Source: Opitutaceae bacterium
Lineage (GTDB): Bacteria > Verrucomicrobiota > Verrucomicrobiia > Opitutales > Opitutaceae
Direction of reading: 5' to 3'
Length of the DNA: 37,047 nucleotides
Assembly: GCA_026125215.1 (NCBI GenBank)
Contig: JAHCLN010000016.1
Span: 1-37,047 of the forward strand
Shown here: piece by piece, positions 7,566-15,479 of the stretch
How the letters are laid out: every line of letters begins with the position of its first letter
Numbering within the stretch: the first letter of the stretch is position 1
Program-made: the position numbers and the translations under genes
Notes under the pieces: model-generated
Seen by the model: only the letters and a program-made list of their open reading frames with translations
What the model was told of the DNA's origin: nothing
Database searches by the model: none

Positions 7566-10500
7566 CTAACGCTTCGACCAGCGGCGTTCCTGCTTGAGCT
7601 CGAGGGGCTTGGTTTCGAGCTGGACGCCGGCGACGGCGGGGTGGCTGCGCAGTTCCTGAAACACGGGGGCGGTGAGTTTCCAGGCGAGCGCCGTGCTCAC
7701 CTCGGCGACCGGGGCGACGCGGTCCTCGAAAAGGAAGCCGAATTCCACGCGGGTGTCGCCGTTTTGCCGGTCGATGGTCTGGCGCAGCAGCCGGATAAAG
7801 ACGGGGGTCTCCGGGTGTTCGGGCCGGAGGAGCCAGGTGACCTTCCGCACGATGCCGGTGATGAAATGGTCGAGCGGGTAGCACTCCTTGACGTTGATGC
7901 GTGCGCCGTCGTTGCCGGCGATGATGTTGCCCTGCACGAGCACGGGCGACTCCGGCAGGAGGTTCGCGGCATAGGCGGCGTAGGCGTCGGCGAACATGTT
8001 GAGGGCAACCGAGGACTGCTTGGTCGAGAGGGTGAAGGCGGCCCAGGGGCGGTTGTCCTTCTTCGAGAGTTTTTTGGTGATGTTGCCCGCGATGCCGCAG
8101 AGCCGGAATTCGACGCGGTCGGTCTGCTGCAGAAGGCTGTCCACCGTGTGGCTGTCCACGGCCTCGGCCAGCCCCGCGTAAACGTTCATCGGATGGCCGG
8201 AGACATAGAAGCCGAGCAGTTCCTTTTCAAACTGCAGGCGCTCGGCGGGGGGAAAATCGTCGGCGGATTTGGGATTTTCGATTTTCGAATTTCGGTTTTC
8301 CGCCGGCGCGGGCGCCTCGGCGAGCATGTCGAGGAAGCTGTGCTGGCCGGCGGCCTTGTCCCGGGCGGCGGCGGAGGCGGTGGCCAGCGCGCCGTCGATG
8401 CCGTCAAAGAGCTGCTTGCGGCTGCCGCCGCTGAAATCGAAGGCGCCGGTCTTCACGAGGTGCTCGAGCACGCGCTTGTTCAGGGCCCGGGGATCGCCGC
8501 GGCGCACGAAGTCGGCGAAGTCCGCGTAGGGGCCGTTTTTTTCGCGTTCCTCGATGATCTTCTGCGCCGCCTGCTCGCCGACGCCCTTGATGCCGGCGAG
8601 GCCGAAGCGGATCTTGCCGCCCACCGGGGTGAACATCTCGCGGGATTCGTTCACGTCGGGGCCGAGAACGGTGAGGCCCATGGACTCGCACTCGGCGATG
8701 AAGTGGGAGACCTTTTCCGAGTTGCCCAGCTCGGAGCTGAGCATGGCGGCCATGAACTGGACGGGATAGTTGGCCTTCAGGTAGCCGGTCTGGTAGCTGA
8801 GGACGGCGTAGGCGGCGGAGTGCGATTTGTTGAAACCGTAGCCGGCGAATTTGTTGAGAATGTCGAAGATCGAGTCGGCCGTCTTGGCGTCGATGTTGTT
8901 CACGCGCTTGGCGCCCTCGACGAACTTCGCGCGCTCCTTCGCCATGGCCTCGGCGTCCTTTTTGCCCATGGCGCGGCGGAGCATGTCGGCGCCGCCGAGC
9001 GTGTAGCCAGCGATGACCTTGGCCGCCTCCATCACCTGTTCCTGATAGACCATCACGCCGTAGGTCTCGCGGCAGATTTCCTCGAGAAGCGGGTGGGGGA
9101 ACTTGACGGTTTCGGGGTCGCGCTTGCCGCGGACGTAGTCGGGAATCCACTCCATCGGGCCGGGCCGGTAGAGCGCGATGAGCGCAACGATCTCGTCGAT
9201 GGAAGAGAGGCCGATCTGGCGGCAGAGGGCCTGCATGCCGCCGGATTCCAGCTGGAAGACGCCGGTGGTGCGGCCGGAGTTGAGCAGGGTGTAGGTCTTC
9301 GGGTCGTCGAAACCCACGGCCTCGATGTCGAACTTGGGATCGGCGGTGCGCCGGATGTTGTCCACCGCATCGGCAATCACGGTGAGTGTCTTCAGCCCGA
9401 GGAAGTCCATCTTCAGCAGGCCGAGCTTGCCGACGGCGTTCATGTCGAACTGCACGGTCACATCGCCTTCCTGCTCGGTCAGGGGGACGAACTCGTCGAG
9501 CGGCCGGTCGGTGATGATGATGCCGGCGGCGTGCTTGCCGGTGTTGCGCACCATGCCCTCGAGCACGAGCGCCTGGTCGAAGATTTTCTTGGCGACCGGG
9601 TTTTTGGCGACCTCGTCACGCAGCTCGGCGGATTTCTCCCGGGCGGACTCAAGCGTGATGTTGAGTTCGTCGGGGATCATCTTGGCGAGGCGGTCGGCGT
9701 CGGCGTAGGGGAGGTTGTGGACGCGGGAGACGTCGCGGATGACCATCTTGGCACCGAGGGTGCCGTAGGTGATGATGTTGGCCACGCAGTCGGCGCCGTA
9801 TTTCCGGCGCACGTAGTCGATGACCTCGCCACGGCGGCGCATGCAGAAATCGATGTCGAAGTCGGGCGGCGAGACGCGCTCGGGGTGGAGGAAGCGCTCG
9901 AAGAGCAGCTTGAAGCGCAGCGGATCGAGGTTGGTGATGCCGAGGACGTAGGCGACGAGGCAGCCGGCGCCCGAGCCGCGGCCGGGGCCGACGGGAATGC
10001 CGTGTTCGCGTGCCCAGTGGATGAAATCCCAGACGACGAGGAAGTAGTCGATGAAGCCGGTTTTGCCGATGATGCCGAGCTCGTAGTCGAGGCGTTCGGC
10101 GAGGGTCTGCGCGAGATCCGGGTCGCGCGCGGAACCGGGTTTGGCGTAGTCCACGCCGTAACGGTGCCGGAGGCCTTCGATGCAGAGCTGCTTCAGGTAA
10201 CCGGCGCGGTCGGTCTTCACCTCGGGCGGCAGCGGATACTTCGGGTAGCGCTCGCTGCCCTTGGGGAAGGGGATGGTGAGGTCGCACATGTCGGCGACGA
10301 GCTGCGTGTTGACGACGGACTCGGGCACCTCGGCGAAGAGTTTTGCCATCTCGGCGTGCGACTTGAGGTAGAACTGCGTGCCGGTGAACTTCATCCGGTT
10401 CTCCTCGTCGATCTTCGCGCCGGTCTGGATGCAGAGCATGGCGTCGTGCGGGCCGGCGTCCGCGGCATTGACGTAGTGGACGTCGTTGGTGGCGATGACC

Positions 10501-11213
10501 TTGAGGCCGAATTCCTCACCGAGCCTCAGCAGACCGGGGATGATCTTGCGTTGCTCGGGCAGGCCGTGGTCCTGGATTTCGACGAAATAGTTTTCGCGGC
10601 CGAAAATCTCCACGAAACGGCCGCAGGCTTGGCGGGCCTCCTCCTCGCGATCGTGCAGCAGATGCTGGGGGACGAGGGAGGCAAGGCAGCCGGTGAAGCC
10701 GATCAGGCCCTCTGCGTGGCGGGCGAGGGTTTCGAGGTCGGTGCGCGGCTTGTAGTAAAAGCCCTTGAGGTGCGCATCGGAGACGAGCTTCAGGAGGTTC
10801 TGGTAGCCGGTCAGAGTGCGGGCGAGCAGGCCGAGGTGGAAAATGCTTTTGCCCTCGTCGGACCGGCCGTGCTTTTCGAGGCGGGAGGTCTCGACGAGGT
10901 AAAGTTCGCAGCCGATGAGGGGCTTGATGCCCTTGCCCTTGGCGGAGTTGTAGAAGTCAATGGCCCCGTAGAGGTTGCCGTGGTCGGTGAGGGCGATCGC
11001 CGGCATGCCCAGCTCGACGGCCTTGTCCATCAGCCGGTCGATCCGGCAGGCGCCGTCCAGCAGGCTGTAGTCCGTATGGACGTGGAGATGGACGAATTTC
11101 TGGTCGGCGGCCGGCACGGGAAACGAAGGCAAGAGCGGCGGGGCGGCCGTGCAAGGCCAAAGCCGGGTTTCCGGGTCCAAAAGCGGCACATTTTTCCCCG
11201 GGAAAAAAGCCAT
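7566..11213 (-). CDS. dnaE: DNA polymerase III subunit alpha
   Basis: This is the replicative polymerase catalytic subunit. The PHP domain opens with FVHLHVHTDYSLLDG (residues 40-54) and LTDHGNLYG. The palm shows GPGRGSGAGCLVAYVLGI and PDFDIDF near residues 449-455, with the catalytic aspartates, followed by the fingers motif YPGPMEW-like ALYRPGPMEWIPDY. A helix-hairpin-helix (GIKGVGEQAAQKIIEE) and a C-terminal OB-fold region are present. At 1215 residues it is in the normal range for DnaE1-type proteins; no 3'-5' exonuclease domain as in PolC is seen. The ATG at 11213 gives about 38 residues before the PHP domain; a GTG at 11117 would give the more typical short N-terminus, and no ribosome site decides between them. 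The gene diverges from rpsU. Confidence 0.97.
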   Translation of the reverse strand: MAFFPGKNVPLLDPETRLWPCTAAPPLLPSFPVPAADQKFVHLHVHTDYSLLDGACRIDRLMDKAVELGMPAIALTDHGNLYGAIDFYNSAKGKGIKPLIGCELYLVETSRLEKHGRSDEGKSIFHLGLLARTLTGYQNLLKLVSDAHLKGFYYKPRTDLETLARHAEGLIGFTGCLASLVPQHLLHDREEEARQACGRFVEIFGRENYFVEIQDHGLPEQRKIIPGLLRLGEEFGLKVIATNDVHYVNAADAGPHDAMLCIQTGAKIDEENRMKFTGTQFYLKSHAEMAKLFAEVPESVVNTQLVADMCDLTIPFPKGSERYPKYPLPPEVKTDRAGYLKQLCIEGLRHRYGVDYAKPGSARDPDLAQTLAERLDYELGIIGKTGFIDYFLVVWDFIHWAREHGIPVGPGRGSGAGCLVAYVLGITNLDPLRFKLLFERFLHPERVSPPDFDIDFCMRRRGEVIDYVRRKYGADCVANIITYGTLGAKMVIRDVSRVHNLPYADADRLAKMIPDELNITLESAREKSAELRDEVAKNPVAKKIFDQALVLEGMVRNTGKHAAGIIITDRPLDEFVPLTEQEGDVTVQFDMNAVGKLGLLKMDFLGLKTLTVIADAVDNIRRTADPKFDIEAVGFDDPKTYTLLNSGRTTGVFQLESGGMQALCRQIGLSSIDEIVALIALYRPGPMEWIPDYVRGKRDPETVKFPHPLLEEICRETYGVMVYQEQVMEAAKVIAGYTLGGADMLRRAMGKKDAEAMAKERAKFVEGAKRVNNIDAKTADSIFDILNKFAGYGFNKSHSAAYAVLSYQTGYLKANYPVQFMAAMLSSELGNSEKVSHFIAECESMGLTVLGPDVNESREMFTPVGGKIRFGLAGIKGVGEQAAQKIIEEREKNGPYADFADFVRRGDPRALNKRVLEHLVKTGAFDFSGGSRKQLFDGIDGALATASAAARDKAAGQHSFLDMLAEAPAPAENRNSKIENPKSADDFPPAERLQFEKELLGFYVSGHPMNVYAGLAEAVDSHTVDSLLQQTDRVEFRLCGIAGNITKKLSKKDNRPWAAFTLSTKQSSVALNMFADAYAAYAANLLPESPVLVQGNIIAGNDGARINVKECYPLDHFITGIVRKVTWLLRPEHPETPVFIRLLRQTIDRQNGDTRVEFGFLFEDRVAPVAEVSTALAWKLTAPVFQELRSHPAVAGVQLETKPLELKQERRWSKR

Positions 11214-11241
11214 TGACGGAGCCGGAACCGCATGGCTTGCT
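11213..11241 (+). promoter_or_regulatory. candidate rpsU promoter (TTGACG, 17-base spacer, CTTGCT)
   Basis: TTGACG at 11213-11218 is followed after exactly 17 bases by CTTGCT at 11236-11241, 36 bases before the rpsU start. The same arrangement (TTGACG, 17 bases, CTTCTT) precedes the tRNA-Gly gene. The -10 half is unlike TATAAT, so the call depends on this recurrence. Confidence 0.5.
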
Positions 11242-11276
11242 CACGGGCTTTTCCTCTTAACCACGACCAGTTTGTC

Positions 11277-11474
11277 ATGCCCATCGAAATCAAAATCCGC
11301 AAAAACGAGCCCATCGACCGTGCGCTCCGCCGCATGAAGAAGAAGCTCGAGCGCGAGAACATCATCAAGGGTGTTCGCGCCAAGCGCTACTACGAGAAAC
11401 CGTGCGAAAAGCGCCGCCGCAAGGAGAAGGTTCAGGCCTTCACCCAGATGCTGCGCCGCCGCTACGCCGAGTAA
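11277..11474 (+). CDS. rpsU: 30S ribosomal protein bS21
   Basis: This is a 65-residue, very basic protein of the small ribosomal subunit that binds near the 3' end of 16S rRNA and helps initiation. The family pattern is clear: IEIKIRKNEPIDRALRRMKKK at the start (residues 3-23), then AKRYYEKPCEKRRRKE and a basic helical tail ending RRRYAE. The ATG at 11277 gives the standard N-terminus (MPIEIKIRKN); an upstream ATG at 11232 is in frame but adds foreign sequence. No Shine-Dalgarno site is visible before it (the upstream bases are pyrimidine-rich). A candidate promoter lies 36 bases upstream and a convincing intrinsic terminator 27 bases after the stop, so it is probably a single-gene transcript. 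Confidence 0.97.
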   Translation: MPIEIKIRKNEPIDRALRRMKKKLERENIIKGVRAKRYYEKPCEKRRRKEKVQAFTQMLRRRYAE

Positions 11475-11501
11475 GCCAGCCGGCTCCGTTCCTTTCGCCA
11501 A

Positions 11502-11533
11502 CCGCGTTCCGGCCTGCCGGGACGCGGTTTTTT
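11502..11533 (+). terminator. Rho-independent terminator after rpsU
   Basis: A 9-bp stem, CCGCGTTCC (11502-11510) with GGGACGCGG (11519-11527), includes one G-T wobble and closes an 8-base loop. Six T residues follow immediately (11528-11533). This is the clearest intrinsic terminator in the window. Confidence 0.88.
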
Positions 11534-11579
11534 CGTGCAACCTGCTGGCAAGTCGGTTCGAGATAGCCCCCTGTTCGTG

Positions 11580-12518
11580 ATGCCGATCCTGTCCCTTTCC
11601 TCCAGTTGGAACTCCCACCGCCACCAGGACGGCCATGCCATGTTGCGGGAGATGGCCGACCTGGGCTTCACCCATGCCGAGCTGAGCCACGGCATCCGTA
11701 TCACCCTCGTGCCCGGCATCCTGAAGGCGGTCGAGGAAGGGGTGATCAAGATCGGGACCACGCACAATTTTTGCCCGCTGCCGACCGGGGTGAACACCGC
11801 GGCGCCCAACCTCTTCGAGCCCTCGGCGCCCGACCGCCGCGAGCACGAACAGTGGCTGCGCTACACCAAGCGCTCGATCGACTTTGCGGCGCAGGTCGGC
11901 GCGCGCGCCATCGTGTGCCACCTCGGCAGCGTGGAGTTTTTTTGGTTCAACCCCACGCGCAAGGTGGAGGCCTACCTGGAGGCGCATCCCGACCTCAAGC
12001 CGGCGGAGGACAAGACCTACCAGGCCTTGCTCGCGAAGAGCCTCGCGAAACTGCGCAAGCGCATGGGGCCCTACTGGGAGCAGACCAAGGCGAGCGTGGC
12101 GGAAATCTCGGGCTACGCGAAGGAGAAGGGCGTGCTGCTGGCCTTCGAGAACCGCGAGGCCTTTGACGAACTGCCGCTCGACGCCGACTACGCGGATTTT
12201 CTCGCCGGCCTCCCGCCGGATACGCCCGCCGGTTACTGGCACGACACCGGGCACGCCGACATCAAGGAGTCCATGGGCCTGCTCGATCACCGCGGCATGC
12301 TCGAAAAGATGGCGCCGCGGCTGCTGGGCTTCCATCTGCACGACGTCAACGCCGCCGGCCGCGACCATCAGGCCATCGGCGACGGCAAGATCGATTTCGA
12401 AATGGTGAGCAGTTTCTGGCGCCCCGAGCACCTGCTGACCATCGAGCTCAGCCCGCGGATTGATGCGGAGGGGGTCAAGCGCTCAAAGGCGCGGGTCGAG
12501 GCGCTGCTTCGACGGTAG
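11580..12518 (+). CDS. sugar phosphate isomerase/epimerase-like TIM-barrel protein
   Basis: This is a 312-residue protein of the xylose isomerase-like / AP endonuclease 2 TIM-barrel superfamily, metal-dependent enzymes that often isomerise or epimerise sugars. Metal-ligand type motifs are LAFENREAF, YWHDTGHADI and GFHLHDVNAAGRDHQAIGDG, ending with LTIELSPR. The start is ATG 11580 (MPILSLSSSWN); a GTG 45 bases upstream is in frame but lies in the rpsU terminator tail. There is no signal peptide. It ends seven bases from the convergent mutY stop. Substrate is unknown, and family members include sugar, inositol and ketose enzymes, so only the fold-level name is safe. Confidence 0.85.
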   Translation: MPILSLSSSWNSHRHQDGHAMLREMADLGFTHAELSHGIRITLVPGILKAVEEGVIKIGTTHNFCPLPTGVNTAAPNLFEPSAPDRREHEQWLRYTKRSIDFAAQVGARAIVCHLGSVEFFWFNPTRKVEAYLEAHPDLKPAEDKTYQALLAKSLAKLRKRMGPYWEQTKASVAEISGYAKEKGVLLAFENREAFDELPLDADYADFLAGLPPDTPAGYWHDTGHADIKESMGLLDHRGMLEKMAPRLLGFHLHDVNAAGRDHQAIGDGKIDFEMVSSFWRPEHLLTIELSPRIDAEGVKRSKARVEALLRR

Positions 12519-12525
12519 CGTTCCC

Positions 12526-13563
12526 TCACTGCCTTTGCCTGCGGTCGGCCGCGATTTCGGTAATCCAACGGCGATGCGGTCCGGAAAGCGTATAGGCGTC
12601 CAGCTTTGCGAGCGGCGCCCAAAGCAAGCCGGCGGGCAGTGTGGCCGGCGGGGTGGCGAGGCGGTGGATGGACTCGGTGATCCGGTAGCGGGTGATGCTG
12701 CGCTTTTTGCAGGCCAGCAACGGACCGCGCCGGGCTGCGGCCTCGGTTAAGCCCAATTGCTCCGCGGTGGGCAGCTCGTGCTGGTGGGCGAGGCGGCGCG
12801 CCCGGCCGTCGGCGCGATGCAGGAGCAGGCGTCCGCTTTGTTCGCACCAAACGCGGGTGACGGCGACCTGCTCGATTTTCTTCGGCGCGAGCCGTGGATA
12901 ATGCTCTGGATCGCCGGTCCGCCGTGCGGCGCAGAAATCCGCCACCGGACAGAGGGCGCAGAGCGGGTTTTGCCGCAGGCAGACGGTGGCCCCCAGTTCC
13001 ATCATCGCCTGGTTGTGGTCGCCCGGATTGGCGGCCGGCAGCAGGGCGTCGGCGGTCGGGGTGAACGCTTTCACCGCCGTGGTTCCGTCCTTGAATTCCC
13101 GGCCGTCGGCCGTGAGCCGGGCGAGAATACGCACGACATTGCCGTCCACCACGGCGGCGGGCGCACCGAAAGAGATGCTGGTGATGGCCGCGGCGGTGTA
13201 GGGGCCGACGCCGGGCAACTCGTGCCACGCCGCCGGAGTTTGCGGCGGGGTGGAGAGGGCGGCGACGGCTTGGGCGAGTTTGTGGAGGTTGCGGGCGCGG
13301 GAGTAGTAGCCGAGGCCTTCCCAGAGTTTCAGCACGCGGGCCTCCGGCGCGGCGGCGAGCGCGGCGAAATCCGGCAGCGCTGCCAGCCACCGCGCGAAGT
13401 AGGGGAGGACGGTCTTCACCTGCGTTTGCTGCAGCATGAATTCGCTGACCACGGTCTTGTAGAGCGAAGGCGACTCGCGCCACGGCAGTGCGCGGGCGTG
13501 GCTCCGATACCACCCGAGGAGGGTGCGCTGGAAGGATTCGCGGCGCTTGATGAGGTCGGGCAC
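12526..13563 (-). CDS. mutY: A/G-specific adenine glycosylase
   Basis: This enzyme removes adenine mispaired with 8-oxoguanine. The 345-residue protein has ALPWRESPSLYKTVVSEFMLQQTQV in its N-terminal domain (in which the SEFMLQQTQV glutamate is catalytic), the helix-hairpin-helix LPGVGPYTAAAI, and VVDGNVVRIL with the catalytic aspartate. The iron-sulfur loop has the expected four cysteines with spacing C-X6-C-X2-C-X5-C (CLRQNPLCALCPVADFC). The C-terminal part resembles the MutT-like 8-oxoG recognition domain in reduced form. The start is taken as the GTG at 13563, since VPDLIKRRESFQRTLLGWY begins the domain; the much longer open frame beyond it is antisense to the RNase HIII gene. It diverges from that gene across about 105 bases. 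Confidence 0.93.
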   Translation of the reverse strand: MPDLIKRRESFQRTLLGWYRSHARALPWRESPSLYKTVVSEFMLQQTQVKTVLPYFARWLAALPDFAALAAAPEARVLKLWEGLGYYSRARNLHKLAQAVAALSTPPQTPAAWHELPGVGPYTAAAITSISFGAPAAVVDGNVVRILARLTADGREFKDGTTAVKAFTPTADALLPAANPGDHNQAMMELGATVCLRQNPLCALCPVADFCAARRTGDPEHYPRLAPKKIEQVAVTRVWCEQSGRLLLHRADGRARRLAHQHELPTAEQLGLTEAAARRGPLLACKKRSITRYRITESIHRLATPPATLPAGLLWAPLAKLDAYTLSGPHRRWITEIAADRRQRQ

Positions 13564-13668
13564 GCGCCGATTGCCCGAAAAATCCGCGGGTGGGCGCAAG
13601 CAAACAACCGTTGCGGCGGCCGGTTTTCGTTTTTGCGTTTTTGGCGCATCCTTGCGGACTACTGGACC

Positions 13669-14679
13669 ATGCCCAAGAAGCCGGCCTCCGACGAAGAGGC
13701 GCCCAAGAAGCTCAGCTCCTACACCGTCAAGCTCGACGCCGACCAGCTCTCCAAGCTGCGGTCCTACTGCGAGGCGCGCAGTTGGCTGCCGATGGAGGTC
13801 GCCTACACGCACTTCGCGTTCAAGGCCGACCACCTCAAGCTCAACCTTTCCGCCTACACCAGCGGCAAGGTCGTCATCGCCGGCAAAGGCACGGAGGATT
13901 TCGTGCGCGATGTCATCGAACCGGAAATCACCGGGGCGGCCAAGCTCGGCTACGACGAGGTGCTGCATCCCGACTGGTTCGAGTCGCACGCCGGGCTCGA
14001 CGAGAGCGGCAAGGGCGACTTCTTCGGCCCGGTGATCGCCGCGACGGTGATCGCCGACAAGTCCGCCATCGAGGCCTGGCGCAAGGCCGGCGCGCAGGAC
14101 TCGAAGAAGATGGCCGAGAGCAAGATCATCGAGCTCGATAAGCTCATCCGCGAAACCAAGGGCGCGGCGGTGGAAACCTGCTTTTGCCGCACGATGGCGC
14201 GCTACAACGAGCTGATGGGCCATCCCGGGGCCAACCTCAACCGCCTGCTCGCCTGGCAGCACGCCACCGCGCTGGCCGGTGCCCTTGCGCGCAAACCCGT
14301 GCCGTGGGGCCTGCTTGACCAGTTCAGCGAGCAGCCCCTGGTCCAGCGCGAGCTGGCGAAGAAAGAGATCAAAAATTTCGAGCTGCGCATGCGCACCAAG
14401 GCGGAGTCCGACCCGGTCGTGGCCGCGGCCTCGGTTGTCGCCCGCTCCGAGTATGTCCGCCAGATGCACGCGCTCTCCAAAAAGTTCGGCGCCAAGCTGC
14501 AGAAGGGCGCCGGCCCGCTGGTGAAAAAGCAGGCGCACGAGATCATCACGCGGTTTGGTGCCCGGGCGCTGGGCGACTTTGCCAAGCTGCACTTCCGCAC
14601 GGCCTACGAGGTCGTGGCCGAGGCCGGCAAGCTCGACGAGCTCCCGCTCAAGCCGCCGCCGCCGAAGATGGAGTGGTGA
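13669..14679 (+). CDS. rnhC: ribonuclease HIII
   Basis: This is a 336-residue endonuclease cutting RNA in RNA/DNA hybrids. The first 80 or so residues form the TBP-like substrate-binding domain typical of HIII (SYTVKLDADQLSKLRSYC). The catalytic domain starts with GLDESGKGDFFGPVIAA, where Asp111 and Glu112 open the D-E-D-D active site; the GKGDxFGP form distinguishes HIII from HII. Later acidic positions are visible in GLLDQFSE and ESDPVVAAASVVAR. The ATG at 13669 was chosen because the open frame upstream is antisense to mutY. The RNase HII gene follows after five bases, so both RNases H are probably made from one message. The stop TGA lies at 14677-14679. Confidence 0.94.
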   Translation: MPKKPASDEEAPKKLSSYTVKLDADQLSKLRSYCEARSWLPMEVAYTHFAFKADHLKLNLSAYTSGKVVIAGKGTEDFVRDVIEPEITGAAKLGYDEVLHPDWFESHAGLDESGKGDFFGPVIAATVIADKSAIEAWRKAGAQDSKKMAESKIIELDKLIRETKGAAVETCFCRTMARYNELMGHPGANLNRLLAWQHATALAGALARKPVPWGLLDQFSEQPLVQRELAKKEIKNFELRMRTKAESDPVVAAASVVARSEYVRQMHALSKKFGAKLQKGAGPLVKKQAHEIITRFGARALGDFAKLHFRTAYEVVAEAGKLDELPLKPPPPKMEW

Positions 14680-14684
14680 GCCCC

Positions 14685-15470
14685 ATGGCCAAGCGCCGTC
14701 AGCTTCGCGGATTTGATCTCAAGCAGATCGTGGGTGTTTCCAGCCTCATCGGCGTGGACGAGGCCGGCCGCGGCGCGCTGGCCGGCCCGGTGGTGGCGGG
14801 GGCGGTGTTGGTGACACGGGAGTTCCTGGAAGGACGCTGGGCGGCGGCGAACGCCGGCCGCATCAACGATTCCAAGCAGTTGAGCGCTGCCGAGCGCGAC
14901 GCGCTGTGGTTCGACTTTGAGACGCTGGCGGGGCAGGGCCAGATCCACGCCCACTTCGGGTCCGCCGATGTCGCGGAGATCGAGTCGCTGAACATCCTCG
15001 GGGCGACGAAGCTCGCGATGCGCCGGGCGCTGGAGGGCATCTATCCGCCCTCCGCCTTCGAGCAGAAAGTGGAGCCCGACCTGTTTACACCGCTGGAAGA
15101 GATCAACCGGTTCCAGCCCACCGTGTCGGCCCGGATACTGGTGGACGGGCTGGCGCTGCGAAATTTTCCCTATCCGCATACCGGCATCGTGAGCGGCGAC
15201 GCGCGCTCGCTCTGCATCGCGATGGCCTCGATCGTCGCCAAGGTCACCCGCGACCGGCTGATGGCGGACCTGGATGCGCGCCTGCCCGGTTACGGTTTCG
15301 CGCAGCACAAGGGTTACGGCACCGAGGAACACCGCGAGGCGCTGCTCCGGCTCGGCCGGACGCCACACCACCGCGAGGTTTTTCTGCGCAAGCTCTTCGC
15401 GCAGCGCGTGGACCCGGCGCAGGCGGATTTTCTCAGCGAGGAGCCGGCCGGTGCCGACGGGACGCCCTGA
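14685..15470 (+). CDS. rnhB: ribonuclease HII with an internal insertion
   Basis: This 261-residue protein is RNase HII, which nicks at ribonucleotides embedded in DNA. The active-site residues are Asp25 and Glu26 in GVDEAGRGALAGPVVAGA, Asp154 in ILVDG and Asp172 in SGDARS; SLCIAMASIVAKVTRDRLM and YGFAQHKGYGT complete the family pattern. Between AMRRALEG and ILVDG there are about 33 residues (119-151) where most RNase HII proteins have about ten, giving an unusual insertion. The ATG at 14685 is preferred over the GTG at 14673, which overlaps the rnhC stop. A GGAG stretch lies about eleven bases upstream. It is translationally close to rnhC. Confidence 0.93.
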   Translation: MAKRRQLRGFDLKQIVGVSSLIGVDEAGRGALAGPVVAGAVLVTREFLEGRWAAANAGRINDSKQLSAAERDALWFDFETLAGQGQIHAHFGSADVAEIESLNILGATKLAMRRALEGIYPPSAFEQKVEPDLFTPLEEINRFQPTVSARILVDGLALRNFPYPHTGIVSGDARSLCIAMASIVAKVTRDRLMADLDARLPGYGFAQHKGYGTEEHREALLRLGRTPHHREVFLRKLFAQRVDPAQADFLSEEPAGADGTP

Positions 15471-15479
15471 ATCTTTCCC

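Noticed and set aside
6939-11216. A 1425-codon open frame opposite dnaE
   Set aside because: It is a mirror of the strongly G/C-biased third positions of dnaE; it has no domain, low-complexity composition, and dnaE itself is unmistakable.
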